Assembly: GCA_003290165.1 (NCBI GenBank)
Contig: QNQO01006216.1
Span: 1 to 64,000 of the forward strand
Origin: Berberis thunbergii
Lineage: Eukaryota; Streptophyta; Magnoliopsida; Ranunculales; Berberidaceae
Direction of reading: 5' to 3'
Length of the DNA: 64,000 nt
Positions 12,973 through 23,562 of the stretch are shown in pieces. Both the position numbers and the translations under genes were made by a program. Position 1 is the stretch's first letter; each line of letters starts with the position of its first letter. Under the pieces are notes generated by a model that was not told where the DNA came from, searched no databases, and saw nothing but the letters and a program-made list of their open reading frames with translations.

Positions 12973-15432
12973 TTGTTCATCTTCCTCATGGCTCGAGAAA
13001 ACCTTATTGATGATGTTGTCTTGGCCAAAGGCCTAGAGTTTTTCGAAGATAGGTTGTTGTCCGAACCTGGTCTTGCCAAAATTTGTATGAAGTTTAGGGT
13101 CCCTGAGGACCTGCCGTTGTATCTCCTGATGGGCGACCGAACGTCGATGTCACTTTCGGCTGGTTTTATCTGTTTGCACCGTGGGATGCTTCAATCTGGA
13201 GTGTGTTTTCCGATTTTGGATGTGATTTGGGAGTTCTTGGGCTTTTTAGGGATTTTTCCGGCTCAGTTGGGGCCCAATGGATATATGATCATCCTCATGA
13301 TTTTGCTCAGTGCTAAGGAGGTCGATGTTAGTGTGACTCCGTGGGTGATTCAGTTGCTAACCTCTTATCGGCTAAAGAGTAATGTTGTTTGTAAGATGAA
13401 GTTGTCGAATTGCTTTGTTAAGCTTCCTGATGATTTCAAGTTCTGGCAGAAGTGTTGTTTCTTGGCCTCTGTGGATTCGAAGTACTTTCAATGCAGGGGT
13501 TGTCAGCTTGAGCGACAATTCAAGCCGTTTCGTAAGTTCATCTCTTTTATTGTGACTTTGATGTGCTTGATAGTGGGTTGATTAACCATTGTTTTGTGTG
13601 TTTCTACAGGAAGGTTTCCCACTACTCCTCTTACATTAGAGGAGCAAAATGTTATAAGGAAGTTTCGCATCCTGCCAAAAAGAAAGGCGGTCGATGTCAT
13701 AAGGGTTTCCAACTTTAGCCATAGTGGGTTGTGGGACAACTGGCACGTCGACCCAACTCTGTATCGAGAGTCACACATTAAGTTGAAAGATGGGGCACCT
13801 TCCAAGAAGAAGAAGGCTACTGGGTCCAAAGCTTTTTGTTCTATCTGATGTGGAGGAGTCGTCCAAGGCTCTTGCCTCATTCACGAGGAAGAGGTCTCGC
13901 CTTAGCACCGGTCCATCTTTAACACAACCTGTTTCGTTGGAGGAGGAGCACAAGTCTGCTAGACTTGTTGAGGCGGAGATTGATGTTTCCAGCTTGGAGA
14001 AGGATTAACTGTGATTAGTAGTTGTAGACAGGTCGAACCTTAGTGACGCACAAGTCGAGGCTCTGAATGACCGTCTTGTGCGGGTTGCAATGGCTGCTTC
14101 CACTGGTGCTGCTTCGCGTGAGGCCGCTCCGGCAACAAGCTCTTGTGAGGATTTGCCTGAGGTGGTAGAATCTGATCGCCCCATATTTGCTTTGCCTGAT
14201 AGTGGTCGTGGTACCGACCATGTCACTTGCAGTTCGCAATGCTCATTGTCTCACTCTACGCCTTAGTTAGATGTGTTGGAGGGTCTTTTGGATACTCTGT
14301 TGCCTTCTTTCCCTCTGGATCCCATTGAGCTATCTCGCAAAAAAGGAGATGTTGTTGACAAGGGAAAGGCCATAAAGAAGAGCTTGAGGATAGTGGCGAC
14401 CGTGAAGGGCGATGTCGGCATAGTTCCCAATCAGGGAAAGCTTCATCCTGGTGTGCAGATAAGCATGTTTGCACCAGATTTGGTGAAGCTAAGTTCACGG
14501 TCTGGCACCAAGAGGTGGACGTAGAGTATGCGTCAAGGAAGCATATAAGCAAGCGTCACAGCTGGTTGATGTATCACGCTCCAAAACCCGAGGAGAATTC
14601 GTTGGAAGGGTGTATAGATAAGGGCTTGAAGTACCTTATGATGGGTATGTCTCATTTGAGCTACGCGGCCGTTGCTGGGACTAAAGTTGAGGCTGTTTAG
14701 TGAGAGAGTATACACCTTGGAGCGTGTCTTCTCGCATATTCTAATGCGCTCTATGAAATTGAGTGGCTTAAGAAGCAGCTCGAAGAGAAGCGGTTGGATT
14801 GGTCAACCCTAGCAGCTGAGGCTCAAAGAGCTCGTCTGGATAACCTTGATAGTGATCTGATAGAGGCGGTGTCCGAAAGGGACGGGCTTAGACAGGAGTT
14901 GAGTTGTATCCGCCGAGAAGTCAAGGTTGCGTACGAAGCTACAACTAAGGCGAGTTCTGAACTATTTTCATTCGCTAAAGAGAGTGCTTCGAAGGAAGAC
15001 GACTAGGCTGCTGAGAAACGATAATTGGAATCCGATGTGGAGTTCTATGCTTGAGAAGCGAGGAAGGCCGATGATCAACTCGAATTGGGGCAGCGTGAAC
15101 TTAGTGTCGTGAAGATCAGTCTGGCCACAAAGTAGTCTCAAGTTGACGCGCTAACTGGCAAGTTGGGGCTACTAGAGCGTGAACTTGTTGATGCAAAGGT
15201 GCGGGAGGAAGAACTTCTCCAGGAACAAGGCAAATGTGAGCTCCGCTTGGTTGTACATGGACGGCTGGAGCTGCTGGCACTGATGAAGGAGGAGCATCCG
15301 GAGTGGGATCTCAGTCGTTATAAAAAGATGTCATACGTGGACATGTCTGTTACCTCGACGTCATCGAGCGAGGAAGACAATTTGAGCCTTGATGTCCAGG
15401 CTGCGGTGTGTATGGACGTAACTTCTGCTTAA
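12973..15432 (+). pseudogene. Long antisense ORF (aORF1) of element B, one intron, C-terminal coiled coil
   Basis: This runs opposite to B's gag, between the tandem repeats and the LTR. Exon 1 (ATG at 12973 or 12988 to 13531) encodes a globular domain with DDVVLAKGLEFFEDRLLSEP, EDLPLYLL, and LPDDFKFWQKCCFLASVDSK. A 78-bp GT-AG intron separates it from exon 2 (from 13610), which starts RFPTTPLTLEEQ. Later parts include ISKRHSWLMYHAPKPE, MGMSHLS, and a heptad-rich coiled coil (about 14760-15200) ending with HGRLELLALMKEEHPEWDL. Frameshift near 13830 and stops near 14008, 14265, 14523, 14698 and 15005 break it. The N-terminal domain recalls the putative gypsy-type transposon family (Pfam PF04195) and antisense ORFs known in Retand-like Tat elements; this is from memory. 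A homologue lies in element C. Confidence 0.75.
13532..13609 (+). other. Spliceable intron in aORF1 of element B
   Basis: GTAAGT donor, TTTCTACAG acceptor, 78 bp. Splicing joins a codon split after its first base and gives KPFR-RFPTT, matching KPLR-KFPTT in element C, whose intron is at the same position and phase. Confidence 0.8.
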
Positions 15433-15984
15433 CTCTTCCATTTATGTGCCCTATCCTGATAAGGAGTGAACTTTGTGCGCTTGTACTATTTTTGTCTTTG
15501 ATCATTAATGAGAACAGATTTATCCGTTCCATACTTGTTGTCTCTATTGCATGTTTTTCATTTCGCCTTGTCATCTTGCTTTGGCATAAGCTGATTGAAT
15601 CAATAGAACGTTGACTGGTCTATCTAAGGTAGAGAGCTTGACTGCTTGTGTTGTGAATGACTCGAGGTCATCGTAGTGTAGTCATGTCCTGTAGTGAGCA
15701 TGCATGTTATGAACAATTTAGCTGGGGGTTGAGTAATCCGAGTTGTGCCCTGTTCCCAAGGTAAGCTGCTTCAGAGTTACCTTGCTTGTCTGACCAGTCA
15801 GTTGTAGCTGCTGCTGTGAGCGAGTTGTAATGGCCGAATGTGCGTGTCAGAGCATTCGTGTTGAGTCAGGTGTTGTAAGCTCGGGTTGGCATCCTAAATA
15901 GCTTTTATCTGGGCACTGGCCGTAGGATGCTTGTATCGGCGCGAGTAGCCTTCGCTTAACATTAGATTGTTAGTCTGTTTGAGC

Positions 15985-16640
15985 GAGAAGACGCTGACTC
16001 AACTAGATTCCCATTTGGATACCAGGCTGAAAAGCGTGGTCTCGTGGCAAGCCGTCGGAATCAGTTCGGGACTGACTAGGCTCCCACCTTCCAAATCATT
16101 TATGTCCGAGCAAAGTGGACTACAGATTCGGGCAGTAAAGGTTTGGCAAACAGGCTGAAAAGTAGTGGTTCCGTGGAAAGCCATTGGAATTAGTTCAGGA
16201 CTGACTAGGTTCCCACCTTTTGAACCATTTACACCCTCCCCGCATGGTGGGGGCTACGAATTTGAGAGAGGTTTGGCGACCAGGCTAAAAAGCAATGGTC
16301 ATGTGGCAAACCATCAAAATCAGTTAAGGACTGACTAGGCTCCCACCATCCAAATTATTTACACCTGAGTGCACCAAGCTACAAATTTGGGAGGGTTCGG
16401 CGGCCAAAATGAAAAGCAGTGGTCCCGTGGCAAACCGTCGAAATCAGGTTGTGTCTAACTGGGTTCCCACCTTCTAGACTATCTACACCCTCACAGCGCG
16501 GGCTACAAGTCCAGGTTTGGAGATTTGGCGGCCACGCTGAAAGTAGTGGTCCCGTGGCAAGCCATCAAAATCAGTTCAGGACTGACTAGGCTCCTACCTT
16601 CTAGACTATGTACACCCTCGCAGTGAGGGCTATAAGTCCA
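15985..16640 (-). repeat. Internal tandem repeat of element B, about five ~128-bp units
   Basis: Units recur at about 16024, 16152, 16282, 16405 and 16533, each with a core like aggctgaaaagyrgtggt followed by gtggcaagccrtc and gactgactaggctcccacctt. A related array lies at the corresponding place in element C. Region 16640-17300 shows weaker decayed units. Confidence 0.8.
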
Positions 16641-17320
16641 GGTTTTGATAAGAAGCTTTTGTTGCTAGTCATCACCAGCTAGGCTTTCGTTGGTAATCAT
16701 TGTCCATGAAGGGGGCAATGATCCCGGGCAAGTCATCGTCACTAAGTGTGATAGCGATGATTAGACTCCCACTTCCTAAACTGTCAATGCCCGCGCTAAG
16801 CGAACTAGGTTTTGGGATGAACTAGAAGCCATCGTAATCTGTCTTGGTTGACTAAACTTGCCTGGTTTGAATAGAAGTTCCTCCTGCTAGGGGGCACGCG
16901 AACCTAATCCATCAGCATGTTGCATGGAGTGGATGAAATTACCTTAATTCGGCTGGTAATCTAAAGGTATAATCTGTATGTCAGGATTGACTAGGATCTC
17001 TAGTGCTCGTGCCAAACGCATGACAAAGTGTTTTTTGAATCATAGGTTGAGCCCATGGGCCCGCAGAGGATGGGGTAGGGTTTCCTGCATGGTGTGTTGC
17101 ATGTACGGCGTCGATTGCGTGGTGACACACGTGCGGCGTAGGCTGTGTGACAGTTGAGTATCGGTTACTCCGCCTCAATTGATGGGGTTGCGTGCAATGC
17201 CATTAATTGATTGACGTCATCTTTGCAATTTCCTTGGGAACCATCGTCTTTTAGTTTCCCGTACGGTATTCAATGTTTGGCAGTTAATGCTTTAGTGCCC
17301 GCTTGGTGAACCATCATGTT

Positions 17321-17327
17321 TATATAA
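17321..17327 (+). promoter_or_regulatory. Putative TATA box of short antisense ORF in element B
   Basis: TATATAATGG lies about 54 bp upstream of the ATG at 17381. The surrounding block (ggtgaaccatcatg before, gtaggcactat after) aligns with the same place in element C, including spacing. Confidence 0.55.
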
Positions 17328-17380
17328 TGGTGATTTTCAATCATTGTAGGCACTATTTTTCGTAGAGCTTATCTTCTGTA

Positions 17381-17656
17381 ATGTCCTTGCTTGAAGAAGA
17401 TGCTTTGGGTTTTCCAAAGGCTGAAGTTGATTATCCGTCTCTGGAGTCTCTGAATGTTCTAACATTTGCGTCGATCAGGCATATAGATAGCTGGTGTTAT
17501 GCGTGGTCACCTGATATGGGTGGGCACGTAGTTGATCCACTGAGGTCTCATAATTTCTTCTCATATTTCAGAGTAGTACAAATTTCTTACCAAGGGAGAT
17601 GCCTTGGTGTTACACCGTACCACTTTTGCCTTCGTGTGCTCGAATCCCGCTGCTAA
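17381..17656 (+). CDS. Short antisense ORF (aORF2) of element B
   Basis: A 91-codon frame beginning MSLLEEDALGFPKAEVDYPS and containing SLNVLTFASIRHIDSWCYAW. The first ~55 codons match a broken frame in element C (ALGFLKAKG..., NVLTYAQTSLDKTCYYAW) and more weakly one in element A (SLNIMTFATMSHNRIC). The later part has no counterpart and may read through an intron or diverged sequence. No function is known to me; the conserved start, promoter region and position argue that it was once expressed. Confidence 0.5.
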   Translation: MSLLEEDALGFPKAEVDYPSLESLNVLTFASIRHIDSWCYAWSPDMGGHVVDPLRSHNFFSYFRVVQISYQGRCLGVTPYHFCLRVLESRC

Positions 17657-18026
17657 CCACTAGTTGATCGAAGTGTTAGTCGACGTGCGATGTCTCCGAG
17701 TGTGGTAGTTCTCAGTCACACCTGCCATCGCATATGAGAAAAGTGGTCTATCTTGATAGCATTGTGAGATCGTAGTTGCATCGTTACTTGTGGCCATCCT
17801 CATCTGACTGCTTCTAACCTATTTGAGGAAGTTAGAAGGGGGTCAGATGTCTCTTGAGGAAATCAGCAGCCCATTGTGAGGTCTATAATGCTGTAGTATG
17901 AGAGTTTTCCGGGATGATTTGACGGAGCAGTCTGACTACTCAGTCTTTCAATCTCTTCTGTCACTTCATCTTTATCATGGGAAGGTATCGAGCAGTATAC
18001 TCAGTCTGACTACTCAGTCTTTCCAC

Positions 18027-18350
18027 TCAAAGAAGGATGATTGGGAAGCATTTTCCCCCGCTGAATCCGATCAGCGGGTGTTTCAAAGATTTCAGGTTTT
18101 CTTCCTTGAGGTCCATGCTGCGGAATGCGTTGTAGAACATAATGTTAAGCGAACTTCCCATGTCAACCAAAGCTCTCTTCACTTCCCATTTTGCGATGGA
18201 AATAGAGATGAACAAAGCGTCGTTGTGCGGCGCTCGTACTCCATCGAGGTCCCTCTCAGTGAAAGTCAAAGTGGGAATGGGGTTCTGAACCCGTGAGTGG
18301 CAGATGTGTTTGTCCTCACCTGTGGATTGTGTCCACTTATCCAGTAGCAT
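18027..18350 (-). pseudogene. Aspartic protease region of element B
   Basis: The translation has PTLTFTERDLDGVRAPHNDA, then RALVDMGSSLNIMFYNAF. The active-site triad D-T-G is D-M-G. Then DLKEENLKSLKHPLIGFSG follows, matching DLKEENLTPSDYLLIGFSG in element C. The frame ends at about 18027 by degeneration; no RT follows down to 17660. Confidence 0.75.
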
Positions 18351-18368
18351 CCTATTGTGGGATTTGTA

Positions 18369-19771
18369 TTACCGATTTTCATTTGGTCTGACTCTATGAA
18401 GGACATAGATTATCCCTGAAGTCGCCTTCTCTATTTCTTTAACTGACTCCCTCCTATCCATTGTTTGTTCCGTTGGTTTCTCATACTTAAGGAACTCTTT
18501 CAGTTTGCCTTTGCGGATCCAATACTCAACTTCATACCTCAGACTCTTGCAGTCGGTTGTGTTGTTGTCGCCTTCCTTGTGGTTCACGCAGTATTTAACA
18601 TTGTTGCACTTAAAGGGGTCTCCGCGCGACTTTGGGGGCCACTTCAGGTCCTCCCAACCCTTCATGGAGTTAAGTACGTCTGACAGGCTAGTGCTTAGGG
18701 GTGTCACAGCTCTGGATCCAACATAGTTGGATGATTTCTCCGGCCTGGGACGACCAGGGCTCGACCTGTTGTTGTTGTGCTTCCTTTTGCTGCATTCCTC
18801 GTCCCCTCGACCTTCTTCTCGCCTTCAGTTTCCTTTTTAGCGATCCTTGACTCCTCCAGGGTGATGTGTCTCTGGACGCTCTTGAGGAGCTCCGCCATGT
18901 CCAGAGGTGGCTCCAAGGTGAGGTCCTCGAAAAGCTTCCCCTCTTTGAGGCCCGCAGTGATGGCCGTCATGGTTGTATCGTTGTTGCACCCGTCAATGAG
19001 GGTTATAGCTCGTTGTTGAAGCGCATGACATACTCGCCGGACCTCTTCCTTAAAAAGAGTATGAAGTGCGAGCCTTTTCTGAAACACTGGCTTCCTACGA
19101 AACATGTCAGAAAATCCTTCACCAGTGTTTTGAAGGAGTCGATTGACTTCAGTGAAAAGATGTGGAACCATGTCAGTGCAAGGAATTTTAGTATGGTGGG
19201 AAAGTTTCTGCACATGACGGACTCGGATCCTTCTTTGAGGACCATTACGTGGTAGTAATGGCGCAGATGATCGAAAAAATCGTTGGTCCCATGGTAGGAG
19301 TCAAGCTTCAGGGGAGTGAACTTCCTCGGAAGGGCCTCGTTCATTATTCGGTCCACGAATGGTGGGATAGAGAGGCGATAAATTACGTCCGAATCATGCG
19401 CCCCTCTGCGAAAGGGGTTCCCAGGGCCGAGCCACTCTGTCCTGGCGGTGAGCACAGCGTTAGCCGCGCAACCTCCCTTAGTCTAATGAGAACTAGCGGG
19501 GCCTTGGCTATCCTACGCTTGCTCCCTTTCATCTTCTGGAGACGGAGGTATGTGCTGCTCCTGGTCTCCGTTAGCAGGTGGTGGATTCTGTCACGTAAGA
19601 GTCTCCACCACCTTGGCCATCTGCTATATTTGTCGCTGCTGCTGTTGGTGCGAGAGTATGAGTCGACTATGCATGCAAGATAGGAACTGCTGAAGGAGGT
19701 GGTATAGGGACAACCGAAACATTTGGCGTGTCCCCTGGTTCTCCGTTTTTACGTGACCTGGTGGTCACCAT
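18369..19771 (-). pseudogene. Gag of element B
   Basis: The likely start is ATG at 19771 (MVTTRSRKNGEP-like), followed by the linker and gag core in frame 19455-19003: KFTPLKLDSYHGTNDFFDHL and MVLKEGSESVMCRNFP. A shift to frame 19213-18704 gives FRKPVF/ ITLIDGCNNDTTMTAITAGL and EPPLDMAELLKSVQRHITLE. A third frame (18707-18369) gives WEDLKWPPKSRGDPFKCNN and YCVNHKEGDNNTTDCKSLR, a degenerate zinc-knuckle-like region. Two frameshifts; otherwise long open stretches, so it is less decayed than element A's gag. Confidence 0.8.
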
Positions 19772-19826
19772 CTCTCCGAGTCTTTAAAAGGAGACGACGC
19801 TTAGTGTAAAGTTATGAAGTATGTCA

Positions 19827-19846
19827 TTCCCATAAACGGAGCCAAA
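19827..19846 (-). other. Primer binding site of element B
   Basis: On the minus strand: TTTGGCTCCGTTTATGGGAA, six bases inside the LTR edge. It is a diverged version of the Tat TTTGGCGCCGTCTGTGGGAA site. Confidence 0.75.
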
Positions 19847-19852
19847 CCGATA

Positions 19853-20376
19853 TGATACAATTTTTTCACTCCCTGCTTTGACCTAATCTCATTGACCTGC
19901 ACAAGTAATGCACGTTAATCACAGACCACCGTGGAGTGACCGATGACACTCCGATGCTAAAGTCAGATAGATCTCTAAGGAAGGTGTAATGTTGTAACAG
20001 AGAATTTGTTGCGTACCTTAGCTTACCAACCTCATGTCTTATTTATAGTGCAAAAAGTTTAGGTTCTACTAGGCCATCGTAGCCATAGTTTACTTCGTGG
20101 AGATCCCTCTCTAATTAGGAGTCGTGTTGTAAAAGGGAAGTTCCTTGTTAGTTCCGTGCTTCTAGGTACGTAAGAGATAGTTCACAATCCAAGGGCAATC
20201 CGTAGAAGGGAGTTTCCCCATTTGAAGCCTATCTTGAGATACTTGCCTAAGGAGGGCTTACGAATATTGAGGATAGTTGTGAGACGTGTGGGCCTAGCGT
20301 GTTGTGAGAGTCCGGGTCCACCTGGCAGATTAAAGTCGGCGGGCTTAGAATAACTTGGGCATTTTATGTATCATCA
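19853..20376 (-). repeat. 5' LTR of element B
   Basis: 524 bp, TGATAC... to ...ATCATCA on the plus strand. It aligns with 12060-12730 but has two deletions. Many substitutions between the two LTRs indicate an old insertion. Confidence 0.85.
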
Positions 20377-20777
20377 AGTTTATCTCTAAATCCTCGGACA
20401 TGTGTCTCCCTTTCTTCAAGATCCTAAAAGGGAATAAGGAATTTCAATGGGGCGAACAATACGAACAGACTTTCCGAAATCTGAAGGTGTACATGGGAAG
20501 CATCAAGATGCTCACAAAACTCATTCTGAGTGAAATGCTCTACCTATACCTCTCAGTCTCAGAGTACGCCGTCAGCTCAGCCGTGGCTCGAAAAGATAAA
20601 GGGAGACAGAAGCATGTCCATTACATCAGCAAAATGTTTGATGGGGCAGAGGTTTACTACCCTAACCTTGAGAAATTGGCCTCAGCATTGGTAACCTTTT
20701 CCAGGAAACTGAGTCCCTACTTCCAAGCTCACACAATAACAGTCACTGAGTACCCACTACTGTCAATATTGCGCTAG
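20377..20777 (+). pseudogene. Reverse transcriptase of element A, second part, into RNase H
   Basis: Resumes exactly where 12059 stops: FISKSSDMCLPFFKILKGNK, then FQWGEQYEQTFRNLK, and the RNase H-proximal block YLYLSVSEYAVSSAVARKD and HYISKMFDGAEVYYPNLEKL. The frame is open for 140 codons and stops at 20777. Confidence 0.85.
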
Positions 20778-20814
20778 ACAAAGCTATCAGGAAGAATGGT
20801 ATGGTTAGTAGAGC

Positions 20815-20892
20815 TAGGACAATTTGATATCCATTATGCTCCAAGAATGACCATAGAACAAATTGATATCTATTATGCTCCAAGAACGACCA
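20815..20892 (+). repeat. 39-bp tandem duplication in the RT-RNase H linker of element A
   Basis: Two copies of a 13-codon segment (FDIHYAPRMTIEQ and IDIYYAPRTTIK) start at 20826 and 20865. Related elements have one copy before the AQVLADFINEF block. Confidence 0.7.
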
Positions 20893-20899
20893 TTAAGGC

Positions 20900-21566
20900 G
20901 CAAGTGCTGGCAGACTTCATCAATGAGTTTACTAGAACAAGTGAACTAAATTAAAAAATCCAATAGGGAAATGAGTACCCTAAACCACCCTAAAAAAGAT
21001 GGATCATGCAATGTGATGGGTCATCCAATGAGAATGGTAGTGGAGCGGGGATCGTTATTCATACCCCAATAGGAATCACCCTTAGGAAGTCTAATAAATT
21101 AGGCATTCGCACTTCAAACAATGACGTGGAGTACGAGGCCTTCTAAGCCAGGCTAAAATTGGCCAGAGTGATTGGAGTAGAAAAAATCACAATATACAAT
21201 GACTTTCAATTGGTGGTCAACCAGGTGAATGGTGAATTCAACATGAAATACCCTCGGATAATGGCATATTGCGATAAAGCAATTAATGCCAAGAAATTGT
21301 TCAAGAGAATTATACTCCATCGATGTACCGGGACAGACAACATAGAAGCCGACACTCTGACCAAGATGGCCTCGTCCACAACAGTCGACTCTGACGGACT
21401 CATAGAGTACCAAGAAAAGTTGGCCCTAGAAAAGGAAGGACTCCACGAATCTTTCTCCACAAGCGAAGAGACCAGCTGTATGAGCCACTTTATCAGCTAC
21501 ATAAAAGATGAAACTCTTCCAGCAGAAAAGCTGGAGGCTCATAAGCTAAAGAACACGGTGGTATAG
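20900..21566 (+). pseudogene. RNase H region of element A
   Basis: QVLADFINEF is followed by CDGSSNENGSGAGIVI with the first catalytic D, and NNDVEYEAF with the catalytic E. The frame 21159-21566 continues with ITIYNDFQLVVNQVNGEF (second-Asp position; usual SDSQLVV is NDFQLVV) and TDNIEADTLTKMAS. Stops at about 20955, 20990 and 21147 interrupt it. Confidence 0.8.
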
Positions 21567-21569
21567 TAT

Positions 21570-22480
21570 ACGCTCCTTAACGACATGCTATACAAAAGGT
21601 CAGCAACCGACCCACTGCTCAAGTGCCTCCCCCCTCCCCACGAGGCTAACTATGTCCTCAGAGAAATCCATGGAGGAATCTACAGGAACCACCCCAGAGG
21701 AAAGACATTGTCCCCCAAAGCCCTAACACTTGGGTACTACTGCCCAAGATGTAGCAAGAGGCCAAAGTCTTGGTATGCAAATGTGATAAGTGTAAGAGAT
21801 ACGCCCCTACACCCATATGCTTGCATAGAACCTGGTCTCAATGACCAGCCCGTGGCCCTTTGCACAGTGGGGGATGGACATTGTAGGCCTGTTCCTTATT
21901 TCTGAGAAAAAATGTCTCCTCGTGGTTGTCGACTACTTCACCAAATGGGTAAAAGTAGAAATCCAACATCTGTAGGTTTGGAATTCTGAAAACATTGGTC
22001 AACGACAACGAAACTTAGTTCGAGGGAAAAAATGTTAAAAACTTTGTGCGAATCTGAGCATCAGTTACCACTATTCGGCGCAAGGGCATCCCCAGGTCAA
22101 TGGACAAGTGGAAGTCACCAATCGAATGATACTAAAAGCAATCAAGAGAAAACTTGAAGCAGCCAAAGGGCTCTAGGTCTCTTAGCTTCAGGGCATCCTT
22201 TGGGTGTACCATACCCCAAGAAGGACCCCGAATGGAAAAACACCATTCGCCTTGGCCTATGGGCTGAGCCAATGGTCCCAGTAGAATTAGGAATGCCTAC
22301 ATTAAAAATGGAGGAGTTCAAGCTGGAGGACAATGATAAAGTTCTAAAGTCGAACCAAATGTGCTCGAAGAGCGAAGGGATGGAACTTCCATCAAAATGG
22401 TTGTCTATCAGAAGAAGATGACTCAACATTACAATAAGAAGGTTAAACCTTGAGAATTCAAAGTCGGCGATTAGGTACTC
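21570..22480 (+). pseudogene. Integrase of element A
   Basis: The N-terminal zinc-binding region is readable in 21585-21905: PPPHEANYVLREIHGGIYRNH with both histidines. The second cysteine pair is altered. The catalytic core appears in pieces: LLVVVDYFTKWVKVE near 21915-21960 and QAHPQVNGQVEVTNR-like sequence near 22080-22125. The C-terminal part near 22390-22500 reads MTQHYNKKVK and FKVGD-VLKKAE. Many frame changes. Confidence 0.75.
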
Positions 22481-22539
22481 AAAAAAGCTGAATCGAACAC
22501 AAAAAAAACTCAGGAGAAGGCAAGCTGAGTCCAAACTGG

Positions 22540-23470
22540 GAAGGTCCCGGAGTGGAGAGCGACTGAAAAGTCGTGGAATGTAGAATACTTAAAGTAGTAT
22601 TATCAATAAAGGTACTCTCTTTGAAGAATTTCATTTCATATGACTCCATGCACAAGTACATGCCTAGTCCGACCAACAAACAACAAGGGCACATAGCAGA
22701 CCGAATCCAGTCTCACGATGGCTCACTGCGCTAAAATAACCTAGTCCAACAAAGGGGACCACGATGGCATAGTGACCTAGTCTGAATAGGAACCACAGTG
22801 ATGTATAGCAAATCGAGTGCAGTCTCACGACGACTCACTGTCACTGTATAGAAACCTAGGATGACCCCCCCCCCCCCCCCCCGACTACCAAGGTCCTATT
22901 CAAGATTGAGTACGACTATATCATGAAATCTGGTCCGTTCAGACTAAGATGATTTCTCTTATACTTAAATCCAGCTCAACATTAAGACGCGCTATTTTGT
23001 GGAATTTTGTCCATTCGGACCAAGATGATTTCTTCTATACTTAAGTCTTGTCCAAGGTGAAGGCTCACTATGTTATGGATTCAAGTCTGTTTGGGCCAAG
23101 ATGGTTACTCTAATACCTAGATCTTGTTTAGGATTAAGTCAAACTATCTCAGCAAGCTCAATTCCTACTTAGAAAGCGGCCAGCCTACATTCGAAAACCT
23201 GGTCCGCTCAGATAGAAGTACGTCTCAACAGCTTAACTCTTATTGTGGATTAAGTTATCTCTTTGTAAGATTTAAACTGGCTGGATAAGGCGATGCGTAA
23301 CTTACGTTCCTTTCCAGATCGAGTCATCCTAATTCCTACTCAGCTACCTTATACTACAAAGCCCCGTCCTTCCAGACAAAGGTGGCTTTTCACAGTTTAA
23401 GTCTTGTCCACTTGAGTCGACATAACCAGAGCTAATATGGTTTGCATCTAGACATGTCAAACATATTACC
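22540..23470 (+). repeat. Degenerate tandem repeats in the 3' non-coding part of element A
   Basis: Units of about 67-77 bp with the core ccattcggaccaagatgatt recur near 22943, 23010, 23087 and (weakly) 23207. Earlier (22690-22860) there is a different pair with gcagtctcacgayggctcactg. A C17 homopolymer lies at about 22866-22882. Variable tandem repeats after integrase are a known property of Tat/Ogre elements. Confidence 0.6.
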
Positions 23471-23562
23471 AAAAAAGAAACATGAGTATAGGCGAAAAAG
23501 TAAACTTTATTGATTAAATAAAGAGTCGCTACAAAGCTTAACAAACTGAGCACATCAAAGGT

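Larger units (their letters stand above)
12060..20376 (-). mobile_element. Element B: Gag-PR-only Tat-type retrotransposon nested in element A
   Basis: Two related LTRs with TGATG/CATCA ends bound an 8317-bp element in the opposite orientation to its host. From its own 5' side: LTR (20376-19853), PBS, gag, PR, short antisense ORF, ~128-bp tandem repeats, long antisense ORF with intron, polypurine tract, LTR (12730-12060). No RT, RNase H or INT is seen. The flanks ggtta and agttt each differ by one base from the inferred target ggttt, fitting a decayed 5-bp duplication. The RT reading of element A resumes across the insertion (NR then FISKSS). Confidence 0.85.

Noticed and set aside
18465..19683. 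Plus-strand ORFs opposite element B gag (for example 18866-19255, 19249-19683)
   Set aside because: The minus strand reads as conserved Tat gag; the plus frames show no known motif and are shadows.
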